Below, piece after piece: positions 51,786-59,704 of a stretch of 64,000 nucleotides of DNA (position 1 is the stretch's first letter; each line of letters opens with the position of its first letter). A model generated the notes under the pieces. The model was given only the letters and a program-made list of their open reading frames with translations. It made no database searches and was not told the DNA's origin. The position numbers were made by a program, and so were the translations under genes. Source of the DNA: Lachnospiraceae bacterium (GTDB lineage: Bacteria; Bacillota; Clostridia; Lachnospirales; Lachnospiraceae); assembly GCA_024403355.1 (NCBI GenBank), contig JAKSRW010000001.1:206870-270869 (forward strand), written 5' to 3'.

Positions 51786-52499
51786 ATGGATAATATAAAA
51801 ATACCGAAGCATCTGGCAATCATTATGGATGGCAACGGCCGTTGGGCAAAGAAAAGACTTTTGCCAAGAGCCATGGGTCATTCCGCAGGTGCAAAAAATG
51901 TTGAAACTATATGTGAAGCAGCCTGGAATATGGGCATAAAATATCTTACGGTATACGCATTTTCCACTGAAAACTGGAAGCGTTCCGAAGATGAGGTTTC
52001 AACCCTTATGAAGCTTTTGAAGCAGTATATGGACGGCTGTATAGAAAAGAGCCGAAAGAACAATATGCGCGTTCGAGTAATTGGGGATATTTCGAAGCTT
52101 TCACCCGAGATGCAGGCATCCATCAGGCGTCTTGAGGATTATTCAAAGGATTTTGACGGACTTCAGTTTACGGTTGCCTTAAATTACGGCGGACGTGATG
52201 AAATCATTCGCTCGGTAAAGAAAATGGCAGAGAAGGTAAAGGCCGGTGAGATAGAGGCTGATGAGATAACGGAAGAAATGCTGTCGGAAGGACTTGATAC
52301 ATGGGAGCTTCCGGACCCCGATCTGCTGGTCAGAACCAGCGGTGAGCTTCGTATTTCGAATTTCATGCTCTGGCAGCTGGCTTATACGGAATTCTATTTT
52401 ACAGATGTGTATTGGCCTGATTTTGACGAAGAAGAGCTTAGAAAGGCCGTAGACTATTACGGTAACAGGGATCGAAGATACGGTGGAAGAAACAGCTGA
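51786..52499 (+). CDS. uppS: Isoprenyl transferase (undecaprenyl diphosphate synthase)
   Basis: 237-residue cis-prenyltransferase making the C55 lipid carrier for peptidoglycan. Motifs: AIIMDGNGRWAKKR (catalytic Asp), GHSAGAKNVE, NYGGRDEII, and the C-terminal RTSGELRISNFMLWQLAYTEFYF (pieces). ATG 51786. First gene of uppS-cdsA-...-dxr-rseP. Confidence 0.95.
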   Translation: MDNIKIPKHLAIIMDGNGRWAKKRLLPRAMGHSAGAKNVETICEAAWNMGIKYLTVYAFSTENWKRSEDEVSTLMKLLKQYMDGCIEKSRKNNMRVRVIGDISKLSPEMQASIRRLEDYSKDFDGLQFTVALNYGGRDEIIRSVKKMAEKVKAGEIEADEITEEMLSEGLDTWELPDPDLLVRTSGELRISNFMLWQLAYTEFYFTDVYWPDFDEEELRKAVDYYGNRDRRYGGRNS

Positions 52500-52625
52500 T
52501 AAATGCAAAAAAAGCAGAAAAGACAGTTTTATTATGCATTTAGTGCGGTTTATATTTACCGGAAAACTGATAAAATTATATGAGTAGACAGCCAAAGTTT
52601 GCTGTGAAGGGAAAGGCGGGTAATA

Positions 52626-53474
52626 ATGGGAAAAGATATAAATAATGATAATTCCTTCTGGATTCGATTCAGAAGCTCTATGATTCTGATGGCGATAGCC
52701 ATTGCAGCCATGGTATTTGGCGGCTGGGTGCTTTTCGGTGTGCTTGTGCTTATAAGTATGATCGGACTTATGGAATTATTCAGAGTAGTAGGTGTGAATA
52801 AATCACTTGCCGGCGCTGCGGGCTATGCGGGCGGACTTGTATGGTATCTGTATGTTGCACTTAGGCAGCTGGATATGGCAGGTGAAATGAATCTGCAGAT
52901 TATAGTCGCGGGATTTACGGTAGTGCTTCTGGCGATATATGTTCTGACCTTCCCTAAATTTAATTCAGAACAGATTTCGATGGTATTTTTCGGACTTTTC
53001 TATGTGGCGGTAACTCTTTCGTACATTTATATGGTCAGAATGGAAGAGTGCGGTGCATACACGGTTTGGCTTATTTTTATCGGCTCATGGGGCTCAGATA
53101 CAATGGCATACGTGGTTGGACGTAAGCTTGGAAAGACTAAAATCGCACCCAAGCTCAGTCCCAAGAAGTCACTTGAAGGACTTCTCGGCGGTATTTTCGG
53201 TGCGGCTGCAATCGGTGTGATTTATGCCCTGATTTTCAGGGAGCAGCTTTCAACAGAGTTTTCAAATCCCATGCTGGTATTTGCGATAGTAGGTGCTGTG
53301 GGCTCAATTGTATCACAGATTGGTGATATGGCTGCTTCGGCAATCAAGCGTAATAAAAATATCAAGGATTACGGAACACTGATTCCCGGTCATGGCGGAA
53401 TTCTCGACCGTTTTGACAGTGTAATCTTTATAGCGCCTATCGTATATTATCTTTTATATTTTTTAAAGGCATAA
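52626..53474 (+). CDS. cdsA: Phosphatidate cytidylyltransferase
   Basis: 282-residue membrane enzyme that makes CDP-diacylglycerol, the substrate of PgsA. The signature is complete: SDTMAYVVGRKLGKTKIAPKLSPKKS and GDMAASAIKRNKNIKDYG with GHGGILDRFDS (pieces). About eight hydrophobic segments. Preceded by an ACAGC/GCTGT stem and GAAAGG. Confidence 0.94.
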   Translation: MGKDINNDNSFWIRFRSSMILMAIAIAAMVFGGWVLFGVLVLISMIGLMELFRVVGVNKSLAGAAGYAGGLVWYLYVALRQLDMAGEMNLQIIVAGFTVVLLAIYVLTFPKFNSEQISMVFFGLFYVAVTLSYIYMVRMEECGAYTVWLIFIGSWGSDTMAYVVGRKLGKTKIAPKLSPKKSLEGLLGGIFGAAAIGVIYALIFREQLSTEFSNPMLVFAIVGAVGSIVSQIGDMAASAIKRNKNIKDYGTLIPGHGGILDRFDSVIFIAPIVYYLLYFLKA

Positions 53475-53518
53475 TTAATAAGCAATATGTATGAAAATGA
53501 AGGTAAGGAGGAAAACGC

Positions 53519-54976
53519 ATGTATTCATGTCCTAACTGTTCGGCTAATTTAAAATTTAATATTAGCCGTCAGGCTCTCTTCTGTGAGGCCTGTGAGACAG
53601 TACTTGACCCCTATTCGGTGGTTAAGGAATCCGATGCAGAGGAAAGCAGATATTATGAGGTTACAAGCTTTTTATGTCCTCAGTGCGGCGGTGAAATTAT
53701 TACGGAGGATAATGAGGCCGCAGCATTTTGCAGCTTCTGCGGCGGTTCTACAATTCTTGACAGCAGAATCAGTAAAGCAAAGCGCCCGTTTTATATTATT
53801 CCCTTCCAGAAAACAAAGGAGGATTGCGTTGCCAGCTATAAGAAGATGGTACAGAGAGCAATCTTCGCAAAGAAGGGTATCAGAGATTCACAGAACATTG
53901 ATTCCTTCAGAGGAATTTATATGCCTTATATTTCCTATAAGTTTGAGAAAAGCGGCTCTGTATATCTTTCGGGAACCAGAAGCTATCAGAGAGGAAATTA
54001 TAAGTACACCGAGCATCACAGCTTAAGTGCGGATGTAAATGAGTATTATGACAAGATTGCTTATGATGCATCAAGTACTTTTGCGGATAATCTCAGTCAG
54101 GCTATTGCGCCCTTCGACCAGAGAAGCCAGATGCCCTTTACTCCTTCGTTCCTGAGCGGTTTCTACGCCGATACCAGTGATGTTCCCGAGGATCTTTATA
54201 TTTCGGAAGGACAGGAAATTGTAGCGGATGATGCCTTAAGGCAGTTCAAGAAGCTTCCTCCCGTTTCACGTTATGTAGTTGATAATAAAAAAGCCAAGGA
54301 GCAGCTTAGGCCCCAGTGTACAAACGGTAAGCTTGTAATGTTCCCTGTATGGTTCATGAGCCTTCGTACAAAGGAAAAGGGTGAGGAAAGAGTATCCTAT
54401 GCGGTTATGAACGGTCAGACCGGAAAGATAGCCGCAGACATTCCGATTTCGCTTTCAAAGTATATTTATATCTCTGCCGGAGCGGGACTGCTGCTTTTTG
54501 TACTTTTACAGTTCCTTTTTGATTTAACACTTTCACCGCTGTTTACATCGGTTGCGGCTACAATCGCATGTGTCGTTATGAGTATTATTTATTCTTCACG
54601 AGAGAAGAAGATACAGGCAAGAATGGATGGCAGCGATGACAAGGGTCTGATGGGCGTAAGAAAAAGAAATGAGCAGCTTGAGGCAGCTCAGAACCCTCAG
54701 AATATGCAGGTTCAGAATACTGCTTCTTCAAAAAGTGTAAGCAGAAAGGTAAAATATAAGGCAAAGCCCACCTTTGTATGGATTCCCATAGTTATTACGG
54801 TTCTGCTGATAATCATTAAACCTATATCAGATTTGCCTTACTATTTGTCAGCCATGTTTTCAATGGGCTTTATGATTAAGCTTATTATTCAGATTGTAGG
54901 CAGATTTAATGAGCTTACGACAAGAAAGCTTCCTCAGTTTAACAGAACAGGAGGTGATGACAGTGCAAAGAACTAA
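53519..54976 (+). CDS. Zinc-ribbon membrane protein (TFIIB-type ribbons)
   Basis: 485 residues. Two N-terminal zinc ribbons (CPNCSANLKF...CEAC and CPQCGGEI...CSFC), a central domain with RPFYIIPF and FRGIYMPYISYKF, two transmembrane segments (about 318-360), a basic linker, and another hydrophobic pair near 415-455. Function unknown; such proteins often neighbour TPM-domain genes, as here. Overlaps the next gene by 14 bases. Confidence 0.8.
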   Translation: MYSCPNCSANLKFNISRQALFCEACETVLDPYSVVKESDAEESRYYEVTSFLCPQCGGEIITEDNEAAAFCSFCGGSTILDSRISKAKRPFYIIPFQKTKEDCVASYKKMVQRAIFAKKGIRDSQNIDSFRGIYMPYISYKFEKSGSVYLSGTRSYQRGNYKYTEHHSLSADVNEYYDKIAYDASSTFADNLSQAIAPFDQRSQMPFTPSFLSGFYADTSDVPEDLYISEGQEIVADDALRQFKKLPPVSRYVVDNKKAKEQLRPQCTNGKLVMFPVWFMSLRTKEKGEERVSYAVMNGQTGKIAADIPISLSKYIYISAGAGLLLFVLLQFLFDLTLSPLFTSVAATIACVVMSIIYSSREKKIQARMDGSDDKGLMGVRKRNEQLEAAQNPQNMQVQNTASSKSVSRKVKYKAKPTFVWIPIVITVLLIIIKPISDLPYYLSAMFSMGFMIKLIIQIVGRFNELTTRKLPQFNRTGGDDSAKN

Positions 54977-55784
54977 GAGATTATTATTTGTATTATTTGC
55001 ATTTGTTATGCTTTTTGGACTTGTTCCCGTATCGGCTGATGCGCTTACCATGTATGCGGTTAATCCGAACACCGGCTATGAGGACAGAATCTACGATGAG
55101 GCAGGTCTGTTTTCAAAGGATGAGATTAACAGGCTCTACGAGGAAGCCTATGAGATTACAGAGTATTCCAACATTGTAATTGCGACAATTAACCATAATC
55201 CTTACGGCTATTCAGAGTCCAGCACAAAGTATGAATTCCTTTACGCCGAAGGACTTTATGACAGCTTTTACGGATTAAATTCAGACCGTAAATATGAGAA
55301 CGGTATCGTATTCCTGATTGATATGGATACCAGATGGCTTTATATTTACCGTGACGGTGATATAACAGGCTATCTTACTGAAGGTAAGTGTGACTCAATT
55401 ACTGATAATGCATACAGTTATGCGAGCTCGGGAGACTACTACAAATGTGCATCAAAGGTTATCGAGCAGCTGAACAGTGTGGTACAGGGCAGGGCAATAT
55501 TTGAGCCTATGAAGCTCATAAGCAACCTTTTTATCGGTTTGTCACTGAGCTTCCTGATTACCTATCTGATTGCAAGTGCGCAGTCAAAGGCCAAGCTTGC
55601 TTCAGGCAGCGATATGCTTGAGTATGCGGAGAAGAGCTTCGACAGTACACCCGTAAATGATGTACTTACTTCTACAACAAAGGTTTACTGTCCTCCGAGC
55701 AGCAGCGGCGGTGGCGGCGGAGGCGGACACCGCGGTGGCGGCGGAGGCGGTCATCACGGCGGAGGCGGCGGACACAGATTCTAA
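54963..55784 (+). CDS. TPM-domain exported protein with Gly/His-rich tail
   Basis: 273 residues from GTG 54963 after AGGAGG. Signal peptide, TPM domain (YDEAGLFSKDEINRLYEEAYE, NGIVFLIDMDTRWLYIYRDG; pieces), one transmembrane segment near 195-213, and a tail of glycine runs broken by histidines ending in HRF. TPM proteins include phosphatases and membrane quality-control factors; role here unknown. The His/Gly tail may bind metal (inference). Coupled to the zinc-ribbon gene. Confidence 0.82.
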   Translation: MQRTKRLLFVLFAFVMLFGLVPVSADALTMYAVNPNTGYEDRIYDEAGLFSKDEINRLYEEAYEITEYSNIVIATINHNPYGYSESSTKYEFLYAEGLYDSFYGLNSDRKYENGIVFLIDMDTRWLYIYRDGDITGYLTEGKCDSITDNAYSYASSGDYYKCASKVIEQLNSVVQGRAIFEPMKLISNLFIGLSLSFLITYLIASAQSKAKLASGSDMLEYAEKSFDSTPVNDVLTSTTKVYCPPSSSGGGGGGGHRGGGGGGHHGGGGGHRF

Positions 55785-55815
55785 GCCGCTTTTACATGCA
55801 GTGTATTTACTCTGG

Positions 55816-55870
55816 GATTGCTGCAAGGAGTGCACCAATCTACTCTAAGAGCGACTCGCTGCATTAGGAG
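55816..55870 (+). promoter_or_regulatory. Leader repeat B upstream of dxr
   Basis: GATTGCTGCA and TGCACCAATC (55816-55840) pair except for one C-C, then TCTA, an AGCG-ACT-CGCT hairpin (55850-55860) and GCATTAGGAGG, the dxr ribosome binding site. Confidence 0.65.
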
Positions 55871-55875
55871 GAACT

Positions 55876-57066
55876 ATGAAAAATTTATGTTTACTGGGTT
55901 CCACAGGTTCGATCGGAAGACAGACTATTGATATAATTAACAGACACGGGGGCTTTAAGGTTCGTTCTCTTTCAGCCAATACCAGCATTGACAGGCTCGA
56001 GGAGCAGATTGATGCGGTAAAGCCTCTTAAGGTCTGCGTATATGATGAAACACAGGCCGCGATTCTTGCAAAACGCTTTAAAAACAGACCCACGGAGGTT
56101 CTGTCCGGTATGGAAGGACTTAAGGAGCTTGCTTCTGATCCCGAAAATGACCTTACCGTTACGGCGCTTGTGGGAATGATAGGAATTCAGCCTACCATTG
56201 AGGCAATCAATGCGGGCTGTGATGTGGCGCTTGCAAACAAGGAAACGCTGGTAACCGCCGGACATATTATTATGCCGCTCGTAAAGGAAAAGCACGTAAA
56301 GCTTCTTCCGATTGACAGTGAGCATTCGGCTATTTTCCAGAGCCTTCAGGGTAAGTACGGTCCGAACGGTGATTATAATGCCTGGTCGGGTAATCCTGAG
56401 CTTGAGAAGATTCTTCTGACCTGCTCGGGCGGTCCCTTCAGGGGAAAAAGCTATGAGGAGCTTTCAAAAATGAAGGCTTCCGATGCGCTTAAGCATCCTA
56501 ATTGGGCTATGGGCAATAAGATTACCATAGATTCCGCGACTCTGGTAAATAAAGCTCTTGAGGTGATAGAGGCAAAATGGCTCTTTAACGTGGATGTCGA
56601 TCAAATATCCGTAGTTATCCAGCCTAAGAGCATCATTCATTCGGCGGTTCAGTTTATAGACGGCTCCATCATCGCACAGATGGGTGTACCCGATATGAGA
56701 CTGCCGATTCAGTATGCACTTTATTATCCGGAAAGAAAGCCTCTCGACTGCGGCAGGGTAGACCTTTTTGAACTGGGGAAAATCGAATTTGACAGACCTG
56801 ATTATGAGACCTTCAGAGGACTTAAAATGGGTATCGAGTCCGCAAAAAAGGGCGGTAGCAGCTGCACTGTATTTAATGCGGCAAATGAGTTTGCAGTAAG
56901 TAAATTCCTCAGGGACGAAATCGGTTTTACCGATATTTACGACCTTATTGCGGAATGTCTTGAGAATCATAAATGGATCGAGGTTCCCACTGTTGAGCAG
57001 ATTCTTGAAACAGAAAAAGAAACAGTAGATATGTGTATGGCAGCTTTAAAAAGAAACAGAGGCTGA
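55876..57066 (+). CDS. dxr: 1-deoxy-D-xylulose 5-phosphate reductoisomerase
   Basis: 396 residues; second step of the MEP pathway, NADPH-dependent. Motifs: LLGSTGSIGRQTIDI, LANKETLVTAG, PIDSEHSAIFQSLQG and WAMGNKITIDSATLVNK. Works with IspG and IspH also in this window. Ribosome binding site is part of leader repeat B. Confidence 0.96.
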   Translation: MKNLCLLGSTGSIGRQTIDIINRHGGFKVRSLSANTSIDRLEEQIDAVKPLKVCVYDETQAAILAKRFKNRPTEVLSGMEGLKELASDPENDLTVTALVGMIGIQPTIEAINAGCDVALANKETLVTAGHIIMPLVKEKHVKLLPIDSEHSAIFQSLQGKYGPNGDYNAWSGNPELEKILLTCSGGPFRGKSYEELSKMKASDALKHPNWAMGNKITIDSATLVNKALEVIEAKWLFNVDVDQISVVIQPKSIIHSAVQFIDGSIIAQMGVPDMRLPIQYALYYPERKPLDCGRVDLFELGKIEFDRPDYETFRGLKMGIESAKKGGSSCTVFNAANEFAVSKFLRDEIGFTDIYDLIAECLENHKWIEVPTVEQILETEKETVDMCMAALKRNRG

Positions 57067-57124
57067 CAGACGATTATCGTTTTGTAATAAAAAGAAAGGA
57101 AAGCCGATTTAGGCAGACTGGTTA

Positions 57125-58492
57125 ATGGGTACAGCAGTAAGTATTATCATTGGAATATTGATTTTCAGCATTATTATTATATTCCATGAGCTGGGACATC
57201 TGATAGTTGCGAAGAAAAACGGCATCAGTGTACCTGAGTTTTCGCTCGGTATGGGACCGCGTCTTTGCAGTTTTAAAATAGGTGAAACAAGGTATTCACT
57301 CAGGCTTTTACTGATAGGCGGCGCCTGTCAGATGCTGGGTGAGGATGAAATTCTGGAGGATGAGAGGGCGTTCAATTCAAAGGGACCCTGGGCTCGTTTT
57401 GCGGTTATTTTTGCAGGCCCCTTCTTCAATTTCATTATGGCCTTTATTCTCTCTGTAATTATTATTTCGCTGCTTGGCTATGACCCTGCACGCGTACAGG
57501 ACGTGGAGAAGGGCAGCCCTGCGGCAGAGGCGGTATTCACCGCTACGGACAACAGCGGAAAAACTGTTACCGGCATGCGGTACGGTGACATCATTTCGAA
57601 GTATGACGGACAGAGGGTTTCTCTTTGCAGAGAGCTTCTTACCACCTTCCAGTTTGATGAGATGTCAGGAAAGCCCTTCGAGGTAATATTTGAACGTGAG
57701 GGCGTAGAATATAAGGGTACAATCACACCGAATGCCATCCGTAAATATGAGGGCGGATTTACCTATACCCCTTCGGAAAAGCCCTGTACAATCGGACAGG
57801 TTACAAAGGGCGGTGCTTTTGATAAGGCAGGCGTAAAGGGAGGAGACACAATCACCTCGGTAAACGGAGTCGAGATAAAAACAGGTAATGATTTGAATGA
57901 ATATCTGTCTGCTCATCCCTTTGACGGCAGTGAGCTTAATTTAACGCTCGACCATAAGGGTAAAAGCTACGAGACAACCGTTATCCCCACATATTCAGAG
58001 CGCTATGTGGCGCCCGCTTATGCGTCAAACAGTGTGGGTCTTGGCTTTAACCATAATGACAGAGACGATGCCAATCCGCTTCAGGTATTAAAGTACGGAT
58101 TCGTTGAGGTAAAGTACTGGATTGTTACAACCTTTAAGAGCCTTGGAAAGCTCTTTACAGGCCAGCTGAGTTCGGATGATATCGGCGGCCCCGTAAGAGT
58201 GGTTTCCGAGCTTGAGAACACTATCGAGGAATCAAAGGAAGACGGAATTCTCTATATTGTTGTGAACCTTATGAACTGGGCGATTCTGCTCAGTGCCAAC
58301 CTGGGTGTAATGAATCTTCTTCCTCTGCCCGCACTTGACGGCGGAAGACTGGTATTCATAATCATCGAACTTGTAAGAGGCAAGCCCATTGACAAGGAAA
58401 AGGAAGGCTGGGTTCATGCAATCGGAATTATCCTTTTATTGATATTAATGGTATTTATTTTCTTTAATGATATTAAAAATGTATTTTTCTAA
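57125..58492 (+). CDS. rseP: Site-2 intramembrane metalloprotease RseP/RasP
   Basis: 455-residue membrane zinc protease that cleaves anti-sigma factors and signal peptide remnants within the membrane. HELGH in IIFHELGHLIVAKK, two PDZ regions (about 120-280; GGAFDKAGVKGGDTITSVNG), and LPLPALDGGRLVF containing the third metal ligand. Length is somewhat above the 420 of B. subtilis RasP. dxr-rseP-ispG is the standard clostridial order. Confidence 0.94.
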   Translation: MGTAVSIIIGILIFSIIIIFHELGHLIVAKKNGISVPEFSLGMGPRLCSFKIGETRYSLRLLLIGGACQMLGEDEILEDERAFNSKGPWARFAVIFAGPFFNFIMAFILSVIIISLLGYDPARVQDVEKGSPAAEAVFTATDNSGKTVTGMRYGDIISKYDGQRVSLCRELLTTFQFDEMSGKPFEVIFEREGVEYKGTITPNAIRKYEGGFTYTPSEKPCTIGQVTKGGAFDKAGVKGGDTITSVNGVEIKTGNDLNEYLSAHPFDGSELNLTLDHKGKSYETTVIPTYSERYVAPAYASNSVGLGFNHNDRDDANPLQVLKYGFVEVKYWIVTTFKSLGKLFTGQLSSDDIGGPVRVVSELENTIEESKEDGILYIVVNLMNWAILLSANLGVMNLLPLPALDGGRLVFIIIELVRGKPIDKEKEGWVHAIGIILLLILMVFIFFNDIKNVFF

Positions 58493-58579
58493 GCATTTGT
58501 GTGAAAAATGGATTTTTAAGTGCAAATTTGTGTCCGCGGCCGTATTTGAGGGTGTGGGCAGAAAGGCATGGCGATTAAG

Positions 58580-59641
58580 ATGAAAAGAGACAAAACAAGA
58601 GTTGTAAATATCGGCGGTGTAAAAATCGGAGGCGGAAATCCCGTTGCGCTTCAGTCTATGTGTAATACAAAAACCGAGAATGTAAAGGATACGGTTGCTC
58701 AGATTAACAGGCTGGCGGCTGCGGGCTGTGACATAATCCGTGTGGCTGTTCCTCATATGGAGGCTGCAAAGGCCATAAAAGAGATTAAAAAGCAGATATC
58801 CATTCCTCTTGTTGCGGATATTCATTTTGACTATAAGCTGGCAATTGAATCGATAAAAAACGGTGTCGATAAGGTAAGAATTAATCCCGGAAATATCGGC
58901 AATACTGCGAATGTCGAGGCTGTGGTTCGGGAAGCAAAGGCAGCGGGAGTGCCTATCAGAATAGGTGTAAACAGCGGTTCACTTGAAAAATCTATTATTG
59001 CTAAATACGGCGGAGTAACAGCCGAGGGAATCGTTGAAAGCGCTTTGGGTGAGGTTGCGGCACTTGAACATTTCGGCTTTGAGGATATTGTAATCAGTAT
59101 TAAATCCTCTGATGTTCTTATGGCAATAAAGGCGCACGAACTGATTTCCGAAAAAACAGGCTACCCTCTTCATGTTGGTATTACCGAAACGGGACTTGTA
59201 TCTGAGGGAAGCATAAAGTCAGCAATAGGCATCGGAGTGATTCTCTACGAGGGCATAGGTGATACAATCCGTGTATCGCTTACGGGTGACCCTGTTGAAG
59301 AGATTTATACAGGTAAGCAGATTCTTAAGAATCTGGGACTTAGAAGGGGCGGAATTAACCTCGTTTCATGTCCGACCTGCGGAAGGACAAATATTGACCT
59401 TATAGGCCTTGCTTCGCGTGTTAAGTCTGTTATTGACGGTTATGATGTGGACAGGGATATAAAGGTTGCCGTTATGGGCTGTGTGGTAAACGGTCCTGGT
59501 GAGGCGCGTGAGGCGGATCTGGGCATCGCGGGAGGCATTGGAGAAGGCCTTATTTTCCGTAAAGAGGAGATTATCTGTAAGGTGCCGGAGGACCAGCTTC
59601 TGGAACGCTTTAAGCAGGAGCTTGATCTGCTTGTAAAATAA
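58580..59641 (+). CDS. ispG: 4-hydroxy-3-methylbut-2-en-1-yl diphosphate synthase IspG
   Basis: 353 residues; [4Fe-4S] enzyme of the MEP pathway. Cluster cysteines in SCPTCGRTNIDL and MGCVVNGPGEA; N-terminal TIM barrel with VALQSMCNTKTENV, VADIHFD and INPGN. ATG 58580 lies 13 bases after GAAAGG as at plsX, ftsY and rimM; ATG 58568 is one base from that site. Confidence 0.94.
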   Translation: MKRDKTRVVNIGGVKIGGGNPVALQSMCNTKTENVKDTVAQINRLAAAGCDIIRVAVPHMEAAKAIKEIKKQISIPLVADIHFDYKLAIESIKNGVDKVRINPGNIGNTANVEAVVREAKAAGVPIRIGVNSGSLEKSIIAKYGGVTAEGIVESALGEVAALEHFGFEDIVISIKSSDVLMAIKAHELISEKTGYPLHVGITETGLVSEGSIKSAIGIGVILYEGIGDTIRVSLTGDPVEEIYTGKQILKNLGLRRGGINLVSCPTCGRTNIDLIGLASRVKSVIDGYDVDRDIKVAVMGCVVNGPGEAREADLGIAGGIGEGLIFRKEEIICKVPEDQLLERFKQELDLLVK

Positions 59642-59647
59642 GGGGAC

Positions 59648-59671
59648 TGCCGGAAATGAATTATTTCCGGC
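59648..59671 (+). terminator. Hairpin between ispG and polC
   Basis: GCCGGAAAT and ATTTCCGGC form a 9-bp stem, but the following tract is only partly T, so it may be a weak terminator or processing site. Confidence 0.5.
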
Positions 59672-59704
59672 TTATTGGGTTTTATTAGAGGAAGGATTGA
59701 TTTT

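Noticed and set aside
55690..55784. Gly-rich repeats of the TPM protein as a tandem repeat locus or CRISPR-like array
   Set aside because: They are irregular GGC/GGA codon runs inside a coding frame and match the known low-complexity tails of TPM proteins. No CRISPR array was seen in the window.
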